Shown piece after piece: positions 36,665 to 45,349 of a DNA stretch of 64,000 nt; the first letter of the stretch is position 1; every line of letters begins with the position of its first letter. Made by a program: the position numbers and the translations under genes. The stretch comes from Variibacter gotjawalensis (GTDB taxonomy: Bacteria > Pseudomonadota > Alphaproteobacteria > Rhizobiales > Xanthobacteraceae), in the NCBI RefSeq assembly GCF_002355335.1, contig NZ_AP014946.1:1937501-2001500 (forward strand), in the 5' to 3' direction. The notes under the pieces are model-generated. The model ran no database searches. It worked only from the letters and a program-made list of their open reading frames with translations, and was not told the DNA's origin.

Positions 36665-37649
36665 TCAGCCCGGCTTGACGCCTGAGAATTTCACGACCTT
36701 CGCCCATTTGTCGGACTCCAAGTCGATCAGCTTTGCGAAGTCGGCCGGAGAGCCTGCGAGCGGCGTGCCGCCGAGATCGGCGAGGCGCGCCTTCACCTTC
36801 TCGTCCATGAGGATCGCATTCATCGCCTTGTTGAGCGCATCGACGATATCAGTAGGCGTGCCTTTGGGCGCACCGAGGCCGAACCAACCGCTCGCCTCGT
36901 AGCCCGGAACGGTCTCGCTGACGGCCGGGACGTCAGGCAATGCCGCGGCGCGCGTGGTCGACGTTACGCCCAGTGCGCGGAGCTTGCCGGCACGGACGTA
37001 CTCGACCGACGACGGGATGAAGTCGAACATCACTTGCACTTGACCGCCTATCAGGTCGGCGAACGCGGCTCCGGCGCCACGATAAGGTACGTGAACAAGA
37101 TCAACGCCAGCCATCATTTTGAACAGTTCGCCGGTGACGTGGGGCGTTGCGCCAATTCCGCTCGACGCCATATTGATCTTGCCGGGATTGGCGCTTCGCG
37201 TAGGCAATGAATTCAGGAATTGTCTTGGCCGGTAGAGACGGATTTGCCACCATGACAAGCGGCGTGCTGAACATGCTGGCAACAGGGGTGATGTCGCGGG
37301 CGAAGCTGAAGCTGAGGTTGTCATAGAGCGCCGCATTGACGACAGTAAAGGCACCGACCTGGAGGAGCGTGTATCCATCGGGGGGCGCGCGCACGACCAC
37401 CTCGGTCCCGACGCTGCCTCCCGCGCCCGGCCGGTTCTCGATGATGAATTGTTGCCCGAGCCGTTCCGAAAGCCACTGGCCGGTCAGGCGAGCGACCACG
37501 TCGGTTGGTCCACCGGCAGCAAACGGAACAACGAGACGGACCGGCCGAACCGGATAGGCCTCGGCCAGGGCCCGGCGCGAGTCGATCGCAAGTGCTGCGG
37601 CGGCCCCGGCCGCGCCGAGAAGTTGGCGGCGGGTGATGGTCGATGACAT
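36665..37649 (-). pseudogene. TctC/Bug solute-binding protein, frameshifted
   Basis: Binding protein of the tripartite tricarboxylate transporter family, broken by a frameshift. The N-terminal part (start ATG 37649, good GGAG upstream) has a Tat-like signal TRRQLLGAAGAAAALA and the family motif RLVVPFAAGGPTDVVARL. It reads to IPEFIAYAK, then leaves frame. The same protein continues in another frame as ANPGKINMASSGIGATPHVT through VKFSGVKPG. One extra base at 37191-37193 explains this: removing it joins AYAK to ANPGK, as in intact relatives. It is either a recent pseudogene or a sequencing error. An intact TctC gene lies at 53560. Confidence 0.85.
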
Positions 37650-37814
37650 GGCGCTCCTCCAGGATCGACGTGAATGCGCCAAGAATGGCAGACAGCCTCA
37701 GCGCGCGCTTTACGGGCAGCTTACCGCGCGCTTACCGTAGCATTGAATTTTCACCGGATCGGCTATGCTAGACTGGCAGCGCGCGTAGCCAAGGTCCGGT
37801 GGGAAGCCATTCAG

Positions 37815-39383
37815 TTGCGCTATCTGGTCGAAGATTTTGTGCTTGATACCGAACGGCGCGAGCTGCGGCGCGGCGCGAATTTGATCGCGGTCCCGCCGCA
37901 AGTTTTCGATCTTCTCGCCTACCTGATCCGCCATCGCGAGCGAGTCGTTACTAAGGATGATCTGATCGCCGCGATATGGGACGGCCGGGCCGTCTCGGAG
38001 TCAGCACTTACGACCAGGATCAATGCGGCGCGCGTCGTCCTCGGCGACAGCGGCGACAGTCAGCGGCTGATCAAGACGCTTCTGCGCAAGGGCGTCCGCT
38101 TCGTCGGCGAAGTGACTGAGCAATCGTCGAACACACAAACACAACCGAGCGTCGAGCCTCCGGTTGGCACGCCGGCACCAACCGAAAAGCCTTCGATTGC
38201 GATTCTTCCGTTCAACAACATGAGCGGAGATCCCGAGCAGAGCTATTTCGCCGACGGCATGGCGGAAGACATCACCATCGCTTTGTCGAAGGTGTGGTGG
38301 CTTTCGGTCGCGGCACGCAACTCGACGTTCGCCTACAAAGGCAAAGCCGTTGACGTGAGAGAGATCGGCCGCGAGCTCGGCGCGCGATACGTGCTCGAAG
38401 GCAGCGTGCGCAAGGCCAGCAATCAGGTGCGGATCACGGCGCAGCTTCTTGATTCTACGACCGGGCACAGTGTCTGGGCTGAGCGCTACGATCGCGAACT
38501 CGCTGATACGTTCGCGGTCCAGGACGAAATCACCGAGCAGGTCGTGGCAGCGATAGGTCCTCAGCTCTACGCGGCGGAGGGTTTGCGCGCGAAGCGAAAG
38601 GCGCCGGAGAGCTTCGACGCGTGGGAATGTGTTATCCGCGCTTTGGCGTTACTGAACAGTCGTGCAAGGGCCGACATTCAGGCGGCGCGCGTCCTTCTGG
38701 ACAAGGCTGTCCAGGTCGATCCGGGCTACGCTAAAGCGCACAGCCTCTTGGCGTTTGCGGCAACGCTCGGCGTGCACATGGGATGGGACAAGATCGGAGA
38801 TGCCGTCGAAGCCGCGTCGGCTGCCGCACAGCGGGCACTGCAACTCGACGCTGACGATCCGTGGTCGCATCTAGCGGTCGGTTACGTTCTTGCCTGGAGC
38901 AGGCGGCCAACCGAAGCAGTTCCCAAATACGAAAAGGCGTTGGCGCTCGATCCCAACTTCGCCACCGCGCACTGGCTTCTCGGTCTCTCGCTGAACTATC
39001 TGGGACGCGCCGACGAAGCCTTCGCACATGCCGACAAGGCGGCGGGTCTTAGTGCGCACGATTTGTTTGCGCGCGGCAATGCTGGCGTAGCCAACAACCT
39101 TCGCTCGATGTCATGTTTTATACGTGGGCGGTACCGCGAAGGAAGCGACTATGCTCGTCTGGCCATTACAGAAAGTCCCAATCTCTCTGCCGCTTGGCGG
39201 CCACTGGTCGTCAATTGCGCGCTAGACGGCGAATTGGAGGAGGCCGCAAAAGTTCTTGGTCTGTTGAAGCAGAAGTTTTTGCCGCATCTCACGCTTAAGT
39301 GGATTGACGACGAACTGCCGTATGTGCGCGACGATGACCGGCGACGGTACCTCGAGGGGTTTAGATTAGCGGGCCTTGAATAG
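37815..39383 (+). CDS. CadC-like winged-helix regulator with TPR domain
   Basis: About 522-aa protein. The N-terminal OmpR/ToxR-type winged helix (about 1-95) has YLVEDFVLDTERRELRRG and RERVVTKDDLIAAIWDGRAV. The central domain (about 120-260) has SIAILPFNNMSGDPEQSYFA and GARYVLEGSVRKASNQVRIT. The C-terminus has TPR-like repeats. This family is often labelled adenylate cyclase but has no cyclase catalytic motif; there is no transmembrane helix. I favour the TTG at 37815; an in-frame ATG at 37674 would add 47 residues with no similarity to the domain. It is divergent from the TctC pseudogene. Confidence 0.8.
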   Translation: MRYLVEDFVLDTERRELRRGANLIAVPPQVFDLLAYLIRHRERVVTKDDLIAAIWDGRAVSESALTTRINAARVVLGDSGDSQRLIKTLLRKGVRFVGEVTEQSSNTQTQPSVEPPVGTPAPTEKPSIAILPFNNMSGDPEQSYFADGMAEDITIALSKVWWLSVAARNSTFAYKGKAVDVREIGRELGARYVLEGSVRKASNQVRITAQLLDSTTGHSVWAERYDRELADTFAVQDEITEQVVAAIGPQLYAAEGLRAKRKAPESFDAWECVIRALALLNSRARADIQAARVLLDKAVQVDPGYAKAHSLLAFAATLGVHMGWDKIGDAVEAASAAAQRALQLDADDPWSHLAVGYVLAWSRRPTEAVPKYEKALALDPNFATAHWLLGLSLNYLGRADEAFAHADKAAGLSAHDLFARGNAGVANNLRSMSCFIRGRYREGSDYARLAITESPNLSAAWRPLVVNCALDGELEEAAKVLGLLKQKFLPHLTLKWIDDELPYVRDDDRRRYLEGFRLAGLE

Positions 39384-39595
39384 TATTACCCTATCAGGAC
39401 AGCTTTGCGCCCCATTTCGGACGATCAGGCAGATTTGCCTTTCCCCCGAAGCGGACGTTCGCGCCGATCTTGACGAAGGGCAGCAACTCGTCCCCAGGTC
39501 AGCCAAAGAGGAGCTTCGGCCGCTCCATTGGATGGCCATCCGAAATGGGGACGCCTCGAAACAATTTTCATGGTCGAGTTTCTGTATTCGGCGTT
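39384..39595. other. Short gap at the left edge of the candidate defence operon
   Basis: 212 nt without a convincing gene, hairpin or repeat. It separates the CadC-like gene from the convergent minus-strand operon. Confidence 0.4.
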
Positions 39596-40444
39596 CTAGG
39601 TCTTTCGGCTCATGCGGTCGTGTTCTGCCATGAGGAAGGTCACGTAGCTGCGTATCAAGTTGCAGTAGAGCCGCCCTTCGTCACCGTCGATCGTGAATCC
39701 GCTTTTTAGGTCGGCGCCATGGCGGACGCCACCGCCGGTCGGCGAGGATAGATAGCCGTGCAATATGGTGAGCCAGCCCAGCACCTGTTCGATGGTCTGG
39801 CCTTTCTTCTGGGTTCTCAGCTCCTGAACAATCTTGTTGAAGTACTTCCCTTCGATCGTTGTCTCGCCGGCATTGAGTCCCTTGAATGCCGTCACCACCG
39901 ATTCCATGAGCCACAAAATTTCCTGGACAGCTTGCCGCGGGTGGCCTTCGGCGAGCAGCTTTTCTGACTGCTGCAATGATTCCTGCACAACGTCTTGCGC
40001 TTGCTCGTCAAGCGACCGGTATCGCTCTGGCACCGCTATGGGCTGATGTAGCCCAACTCCGACTGCGACTAACGCCGGCGGCCTGATCTCGTAGCCGACG
40101 CCATGCTCGGCAAGAATGCGGTTGATGCGCCCGGCGTCGGGCACGGCAAGACCGCCAACGTCCTGCAGCGCTTTGCAGCCTTCGTAAAAGGCTTCGATAA
40201 ACAGCGGCGCGTTGTCCGCAGCCTGTCTCATCATGTTGCTGAGGTCCGACTCGGCCCAGCTCTCTGACGAACTTCGGCTGGCCGTTCCGCCCGACGCACC
40301 CGCAAAATAACTTTTGAAATGTTCGAGGATCGACCAGCGGTTCCCTTGCGCCGCGATCTTGCCGATCAGCGCATCGAAGGGCCAGACAGCCTCAGGCGGC
40401 AGCGGGCCCGGGGTGTCAAATCTCCAGCTGGCATCCAGTTTCAT
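39596..40444 (-). CDS. Uncharacterised protein, last gene of the QueC-like operon
   Basis: 282-aa soluble protein, mostly helical, no signal or membrane segment. A Ser-rich stretch (about 51-65) separates an N-terminal about 50 residues from a long helical region. The C-terminal half (ESVVTAFKGLNAG to LIRSYVTFLMAEHDR) has the look of abortive-infection C-terminal or HEPN-like helical domains, with a conserved-looking VRHGAD. This is only a resemblance: I do not see the full R-x4-6-H motif. It is the fifth gene of the operon, 34 nt after the PIN gene, so it is probably cotranscribed. Confidence 0.72.
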   Translation of the reverse strand: MKLDASWRFDTPGPLPPEAVWPFDALIGKIAAQGNRWSILEHFKSYFAGASGGTASRSSSESWAESDLSNMMRQAADNAPLFIEAFYEGCKALQDVGGLAVPDAGRINRILAEHGVGYEIRPPALVAVGVGLHQPIAVPERYRSLDEQAQDVVQESLQQSEKLLAEGHPRQAVQEILWLMESVVTAFKGLNAGETTIEGKYFNKIVQELRTQKKGQTIEQVLGWLTILHGYLSSPTGGGVRHGADLKSGFTIDGDEGRLYCNLIRSYVTFLMAEHDRMSRKT

Positions 40445-40478
40445 GAGAGATGCACTCTCCTACCAGATAGGCTGGCCA

Positions 40479-41090
40479 TCACGCCGTCCTCCGAGCGGAT
40501 TTCGGCAGGCTTGCACATTCTGATGCGTGCGCGGGGCCTATCAACTGCGACAGCTCCTCCGCGTGCTCCAAGGGCACGCGCATGCGGCCGACCTTAAGGG
40601 CGCGCACGACGGTTGCGATGTGGTCGGAGCCAAGGGCTGCGGCCACGGCTTCATGCATGAGCACCTCGGCCGTACAGCGCACGGGAAGGCTTGCGAAAGA
40701 GGTAGCGCAGAGGCTGCGCGCCTTGCGCTCGTCCAGAAGCGCAACGCCGCCCTGTTCGATAGCACAGGCAATGGTGGCGGCTTCGCCATCGTCAAGGGTC
40801 AGGCGTGCAGACCCGTCGATCAACGTCTCATAGATCGGCGCCGCCACGGCACCGATCCGGACGAGGCCAATCACGCCTGCGCTAATGAGCGCGCGGAGCC
40901 GCTCTCCATCGTCGTAGCCCCTCAGCACTCCGTTTTCGAGCTCGACGACGGTGTTGCCAGCTACAACAAGGCGCGCAGGGAGCGCCATGACAATTTCCTC
41001 AGCGCGGCCGGAGGCGTTGAGGTTGATCAGAACACTGGCGTCAGCCACCAGAACGGCGCCCGGACTAGCGAAGAATTTTGACGAGCTCAT
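40479..41090 (-). CDS. PIN-domain nuclease-like protein
   Basis: 203-aa protein with PIN-fold acidic residues: VADASVLINL (Asp17), VVELENG (Glu50), DDGEAATIACA (Glu103) and LLDERKAR (Asp120). PIN domains are Mg-dependent RNases, often toxins. It resembles the DUF3368-like PIN group found beside XRE/ImmA-IrrE regulators. The ATG at 41090 overlaps the 3' end of the XRE/ImmA-IrrE gene by 26 nt, so the two are coupled. Possibly a toxin whose partner is that protein. Confidence 0.82.
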   Translation of the reverse strand: MSSSKFFASPGAVLVADASVLINLNASGRAEEIVMALPARLVVAGNTVVELENGVLRGYDDGERLRALISAGVIGLVRIGAVAAPIYETLIDGSARLTLDDGEAATIACAIEQGGVALLDERKARSLCATSFASLPVRCTAEVLMHEAVAAALGSDHIATVVRALKVGRMRVPLEHAEELSQLIGPAHASECASLPKSARRTA

Positions 41091-42246
41091 CGGCTTCGCC
41101 TTCCTCCCGCTCTGCACCGTCCAGCACTTCCCTTATCCCGTGGCGATCAAGGTGCAGAAGGCGAGCCAGCTGGCCTTCGCTGTAAAGCTCCTGTTTCCAT
41201 GCCTCGCGCGCCAGAAGCGCGAGGCGGGGCGGTACCATGCCTTTCAATACGACCGAAATATTCGGCCGCGGAATGTCGCCCAGCACCTCGCGAACCTGTG
41301 CGTCGGTGATACCGCCGTTTCCCTGAAACCAATCCCACGTTCCTTCACGTGCAAGCTTCAGCTCTTCGAGCCTGCGCACTGTAGCTTCCCGTGACAAGCT
41401 TATGGCGTGAGCAATAAGAATTACGTGACGACGGGTGAGGTGAGATTGCCCCGCCGTGATTTCCGCAAAGCGTTGGCGCACGACACGCGCCGGCGCGATG
41501 AAGTTGCGCTGGAATATGTTCGCATAACGCTCTTCGCGCGAAGCGAAACGCTCGCCCTCAGTCAGAACCTCCGGCTGGTGACGCGTGGAAATAACATGCG
41601 CCAACTCATGCGCCCCCGTCTGCGTCAGGCGTTCGTGCGAATGATTCGCGTTCAGGAGGATGCAGGCGCCTGCCGCTTCGTCATAGGCGAAAAGTCCCGA
41701 GACCTTTCCGTGCAGCGGCCTCACGTAAACCCGAATGCCAAGCTGGAGGTCGAGGATTGAGACAATGTCCATGATCGGGCCGCTTCCCAACCCGAGCCAG
41801 TCCCGCAATTCTTGCGCATCCTGCTCTGCCTGCGACCGGACTTCGCCGGGCAGGATCGGCCGTTCGGGCGGATAGTTGCGGGCACGCGTGACGCCCAGGG
41901 CGTTTTCCAGCTCGACTTCAGCGCTGACTAGGTCGTTAAGGAGCCGGGTGGCGCGTTCGACATCAATATCCTTGCTGTCATCCAGTTTGCGGAAGCGCGG
42001 CACCATGTCCAGGTGAACCGCTTCCCGGCGCAGGATAACGTTTGCGGACGTTTGATACGAGGTGGCGAGCTTTTGCAGCTCGTCCATCTGGATCCGGCGC
42101 TTTCCTTGCTCGATGGCCACGATGGTGGTCCGTGCGGCTCCGATCACTTCCGCCGCCTGCGACTGGGTGAGTTTCACGCCCTCGCGGGCAAGCCGCAGCC
42201 GTTCTCCTATTTCGTGATTGCTCAGGCGTTCGCTCGTGTCAGTCAT
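41065..42246 (-). CDS. XRE helix-turn-helix regulator with ImmA/IrrE metallopeptidase domain
   Basis: 393-aa two-domain protein. Residues about 12-68 are an XRE helix-turn-helix (RLRLAREGVKLTQSQAAEVI, then TIVAIEQGKRRI). Residues about 150-260 are an ImmA/IrrE Zn-peptidase domain with HELAH at 213-217 and Glu239 (REERYANIF) as the likely third zinc ligand. The C-terminal about 130 residues are unassigned. Such proteins bind their own operator and cut a partner protein to release it. The start overlaps the QueC-like stop in ATGA. It is the likely regulator of this operon; a palindrome over the promoter fits. Confidence 0.9.
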   Translation of the reverse strand: MTDTSERLSNHEIGERLRLAREGVKLTQSQAAEVIGAARTTIVAIEQGKRRIQMDELQKLATSYQTSANVILRREAVHLDMVPRFRKLDDSKDIDVERATRLLNDLVSAEVELENALGVTRARNYPPERPILPGEVRSQAEQDAQELRDWLGLGSGPIMDIVSILDLQLGIRVYVRPLHGKVSGLFAYDEAAGACILLNANHSHERLTQTGAHELAHVISTRHQPEVLTEGERFASREERYANIFQRNFIAPARVVRQRFAEITAGQSHLTRRHVILIAHAISLSREATVRRLEELKLAREGTWDWFQGNGGITDAQVREVLGDIPRPNISVVLKGMVPPRLALLAREAWKQELYSEGQLARLLHLDRHGIREVLDGAEREEGEADELVKILR

Positions 42247-43604
42247 TGCTCTATCCGCGTCCATTGCCGGAGGAATGAACGGGCTCCCGTGTCTTTTATG
42301 AATGATCCCCATTCGGCAGCGTGGCGCTGGAGCATCCTTAGCAGCCGCTCCTCTGCGTTCACCGGTGCTATTTCGAGAGTGGCGGACGTGAGTACTGCAT
42401 GCCTTGCGACTACCGCGCGATTGACCTCATCCGCCATATCGGCGAGGTGATCCAGGTGAAGCGTTCCGGCGATCGCATATTCTCGAAAGGCCGGGCTCAT
42501 TCTTTTGAAATCATGCTGCAAGGAAGCCTCGAGCGTTGGCGCTCCCAGATCCCGGCAAATGTAGCCTTCGCCCGATTCTCTCAGGCTCGCCGCATGAATA
42601 CTCATACGGCGCAGCATGCACGCCGCGCAGATGCCGCACTGGAGAAGCTTTCCGTTCAGCGCACTCCACTGCGCGCCCCGCCAGCACGTCTTGGTATCGC
42701 GCCAGGTGTCGCTGTCAGGGAGGGTCGTGAATTCTCTCAAGGTTTCGCCCTTGGTGTTCCACAGCCGCGGGAATGCGAATTTCACAGGACGGCGCAGCAA
42801 GGCATTGAGAAACTTCTCCATCCGCGACGTGAAAAGTGGATGGTTGCGGAAGTCAGGATAGGCATGCGCGGCAGTGACCAACGCCGGTCCGAAAACGCCC
42901 TGTCCGCTTTCCGGAATGATGATCCGGTCCGCTTCCGCGAGATAGGCGGCAATGCCGCTAATCAGGGCGAATTTAAATCCCCGGTTCCGTGCGGTGGGCT
43001 CGCCCGTGGCGGACACTGAATACGGCACTCTCGTGAACGGCTCGCGCTTTCCCTTGGCCGGCCGGCCCCCGGCCTTGGAACCTACACGCACCCGCACCAG
43101 TCGCTCTCCGAGGGCGGCCGTCATGATTCCCGCGACCATTCGCGAATCCATGCCGTCGCTGTAGGCAATCACGGCCTCAGTCTTGACTGGCAGCTGCAGG
43201 TCTTCCTGGGAAGGTGCGAGAGCCTTGCCGTTCCGCTGTGCAAATTCAATCATCCAGATATCGCCCGTCAGGAACTGGAGAGCTTCGTGCAGCGCATCGG
43301 TAACTGACAGGGCCGACCATCTGTCCGGCTCATGAACCGGAACACGCAGTTCAATCTTGCGGGTCCAGCCAAGCGCCGGGCGCCTCGTAGTCCGGTCAGC
43401 ATACTCTACCGCCGCTGCGAGGATCAGGGCGTCGTGGATGACGGGGTCCCAGCGGGCGAAAGCGTAGGACTGAAGGCCCGCAGTTGAAAAGCGGAAGTCG
43501 CGGCCGAGATCGAACCCGGCGCGTCCATTGCGCGGCTGGCCGCCTGGCTCGACCACGTCGATGGCCGTTTCGGGAACTCGGGGCTGGAACGCGCGCACGT
43601 TCAT
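42243..43604 (-). CDS. QueC-like PP-loop ATPase (QatC-like)
   Basis: 453-aa protein. The PP-loop reads IAYSDGMDSRMVAG (SDGMDS at 149-154), a variant of the QueC S-G-G-x-D-S loop. A zinc site of four Cys is visible: Cys307, then QCGICAACMLRRM with Cys323, Cys326 and Cys329, as in QueC. Segments ARNRGFKFALISG and IIIPESGQGVFGP match the QatC-like group of QueC relatives rather than housekeeping QueC. The protein is about twice the usual QueC length, and there are no queD, queE or queF genes nearby. It overlaps both neighbours by 4 bp. QueC relatives in the Qat and some CBASS defence systems make its presence here suggestive. Confidence 0.86.
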   Translation of the reverse strand: MNVRAFQPRVPETAIDVVEPGGQPRNGRAGFDLGRDFRFSTAGLQSYAFARWDPVIHDALILAAAVEYADRTTRRPALGWTRKIELRVPVHEPDRWSALSVTDALHEALQFLTGDIWMIEFAQRNGKALAPSQEDLQLPVKTEAVIAYSDGMDSRMVAGIMTAALGERLVRVRVGSKAGGRPAKGKREPFTRVPYSVSATGEPTARNRGFKFALISGIAAYLAEADRIIIPESGQGVFGPALVTAAHAYPDFRNHPLFTSRMEKFLNALLRRPVKFAFPRLWNTKGETLREFTTLPDSDTWRDTKTCWRGAQWSALNGKLLQCGICAACMLRRMSIHAASLRESGEGYICRDLGAPTLEASLQHDFKRMSPAFREYAIAGTLHLDHLADMADEVNRAVVARHAVLTSATLEIAPVNAEERLLRMLQRHAAEWGSFIKDTGARSFLRQWTRIEQ

Positions 43605-44158
43605 CGTGGCGGCCCCTGATCGAGGCCGTCGCGCACAGCAAGTTTGACCGCGCGCTGCGGCGGCGGCTTTGCGGGGGACAGCAGTTCGCTGGCGAGCGCG
43701 CCGCAGTCAAACTGCTGGCGCACGGCCAGTTGCCGTTCCCGGACATAGCGGCTGCTGCGCGGGTGCGCTTCACGCTGGTAATGCTCTTCGATGCTGCGCA
43801 TGGCGCTGCGCGTGGTGTCTTCGATCGCCATCGTGGTTGCGGCATGCGTGCCGGCTTGCCCGGTAAGTCCTTTGCCGACCGCCGCCACGGCGCAGTCGAT
43901 GGCAAGCTGCGCGGGTGCGGACCCCGGGTGACGGCTGCGCAGGGCCTCCAGCTTCTCGATGCGCATGTAAGCAAAGAGCGTATCCGAATCCATAATTTCG
44001 CGGATGTTGCTGATCGGCGCCTGGAGCACATCGCGCTTGATCGCGTAGGCAAGCGTCTCACGCACTTCGTCTAGCGCGTAGGCAGCCTTGGCAGCTCGCT
44101 GCGCGAACGTCCTCCAATGAGGACGCAGGGGTAGGCTTTTGTGCGGTCCGTCGCTCAT
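43601..44158 (-). CDS. Uncharacterised protein, first gene of the QueC-like operon
   Basis: 185-aa soluble, helical protein rich in Arg, Ala and Gln, with no recognised domain. It begins MSDGPHKSLP. Two Cys (about 88 and 151) are not arranged as a metal site. It is translated first, from a start with GGAGG upstream, and its stop overlaps the QueC-like start by 4 bp. Its position next to the QueC-like gene is like that of the small QatB-type partner, but I see no sequence proof of homology. Confidence 0.75.
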   Translation of the reverse strand: MSDGPHKSLPLRPHWRTFAQRAAKAAYALDEVRETLAYAIKRDVLQAPISNIREIMDSDTLFAYMRIEKLEALRSRHPGSAPAQLAIDCAVAAVGKGLTGQAGTHAATTMAIEDTTRSAMRSIEEHYQREAHPRSSRYVRERQLAVRQQFDCGALASELLSPAKPPPQRAVKLAVRDGLDQGPPR

Positions 44159-44165
44159 GGCGCGC

Positions 44166-44208
44166 CCTCCATGTCAGCATTTATGGCAATAACAACTGAC
44201 AATGTCAA
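44166..44208 (-). promoter_or_regulatory. Promoter and ribosome binding site of the QueC-like operon
   Basis: On the minus strand TTGACA (44208-44203), a 17-nt spacer and CATAAA (44185-44180) make a good sigma70 promoter, with GGAGG just before the first start codon. The palindrome below overlaps its -35 box. Confidence 0.7.
44197..44207. promoter_or_regulatory. Palindromic operator over the -35 box
   Basis: TGACA-A-TGTCA is a perfect 11-bp palindrome covering five of the six -35 bases of the QueC-like operon. A further TGTCA half-site is at 44172-44176. The XRE protein encoded by the operon is the likely ligand, giving autorepression. The site is also upstream of the divergent DUF4365 gene. 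Confidence 0.6.
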
Positions 44209-44353
44209 ATGTTTAGCGTTTGCGGCTAACTGGGTGCGCCATTTGCCCGCACGGACTCTTTCTTGAAGTTTATTTGGAATGCACGGTCTTATCCTCGATG
44301 GCCCACTGCAGTTCCCCGACCCTCAATAGACACAAGAGAAGGATGCAGATGCG

Positions 44354-45349
44354 ATGGACCTGCCTAAGATTGGTACGACGTACCCCCAGGAGCGCGTCGG
44401 TATTGCAGCCGTTCAGGCCTACGCGGCCACGAGCGGGCAAATCTGGCGCGAAACAGATACGGGTGACGTGGGGATCGACGGGCAGCTGGAGTATGTGAAC
44501 GATGGCTCGTTTGCCACGGGCCGGACGATCGCCGTTCAGGTCAAGTCCGGGCCTTCCTTTTTCAAGCATGACGCTAACGACGCGTTCAAGTTCTATCCCG
44601 AAGAAAAGCACCGCCGCTACTGGGAAGGCTTCCCGCTACCCGTGGTGCTCGTCATCCACGACCCACGTTCAGGCAAGAGCTACTGGACCGACGCGCGGCA
44701 GGAGTTGCGTAGTCCTTCTAAAGCCGGGCACGCCTATATAAGCATTCCTAAGGCCAACCTCCTGCAGGAAACGCCGCCGCAGGTCCTGTTCGAAAACGCG
44801 GGTGTTACCGATCAACCATTCATAGATGACCTAACAGAGGTGATGTTGGCGCTACTGACAATAAAGTCGGGCGAGCAATCATTCCCGCTGAGCTATTTCG
44901 ATCTTTACGTGCAGGGGCTTACCAGCATTTGCCGCAGTATCTACTATGGCATGGACGTTGTGATGAATGCAGTTGAGTTTAACCTTGTCGCCGCAAAAGC
45001 AGAGTACGACATGGGCATGGGCGGGAAGGAGCAGGACTTTGTCTTCGGCTTTGTAAAATTTCTCTTGGCGCAAAACCTGGCGCAGGTCGATTATGCGGAT
45101 TGCATGATCGACTGGATCGACCGGCAGATGCAGCCGACCTTTGTAGCGCCATTGACTTCCCGGGGGCGAGAGCTCGTAGCGCTCATCAATCGGGAGGAAA
45201 AGCGTCTTCTTGAATCGGGAGCGCTGGCCGACGAAGGTGGAATGCACGTTGCACAGGAAGGCTTTTTCGAAATGCTCCACGCGTCGTACTACCGACGCCA
45301 GCCGCGGATTAGGCAGTTCCAAGAAATCATGGGCGGCAAAGAAACGTAG
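44354..45349 (+). CDS. DUF4365 PD-(D/E)XK nuclease-like protein
   Basis: 331-aa protein. The N-terminal domain (about 12-170) is DUF4365: VGIDGQLEYVNDG, with Asp42 as the catalytic acid, and TIAVQVKSGPSFF, with the Q-x-K Lys64. This is the restriction-endonuclease-like core. The C-terminal about 160 residues are helical and unassigned. It reads away from the QueC-like operon over a 195-bp gap that holds the operon promoter and palindrome. DUF4365 proteins are common next to defence genes, so a nuclease effector role is plausible. Confidence 0.84.
   Translation: MDLPKIGTTYPQERVGIAAVQAYAATSGQIWRETDTGDVGIDGQLEYVNDGSFATGRTIAVQVKSGPSFFKHDANDAFKFYPEEKHRRYWEGFPLPVVLVIHDPRSGKSYWTDARQELRSPSKAGHAYISIPKANLLQETPPQVLFENAGVTDQPFIDDLTEVMLALLTIKSGEQSFPLSYFDLYVQGLTSICRSIYYGMDVVMNAVEFNLVAAKAEYDMGMGGKEQDFVFGFVKFLLAQNLAQVDYADCMIDWIDRQMQPTFVAPLTSRGRELVALINREEKRLLESGALADEGGMHVAQEGFFEMLHASYYRRQPRIRQFQEIMGGKET

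Noticed and set aside
37815-39383. Adenylate cyclase
   Set aside because: The family is often labelled so, but there is no cyclase catalytic domain; only a winged helix, a central domain and TPR-like repeats are visible.
42243-43604. Housekeeping QueC for queuosine synthesis
   Set aside because: The protein is too long, the PP-loop is a variant, and no queD, queE or queF genes are nearby.
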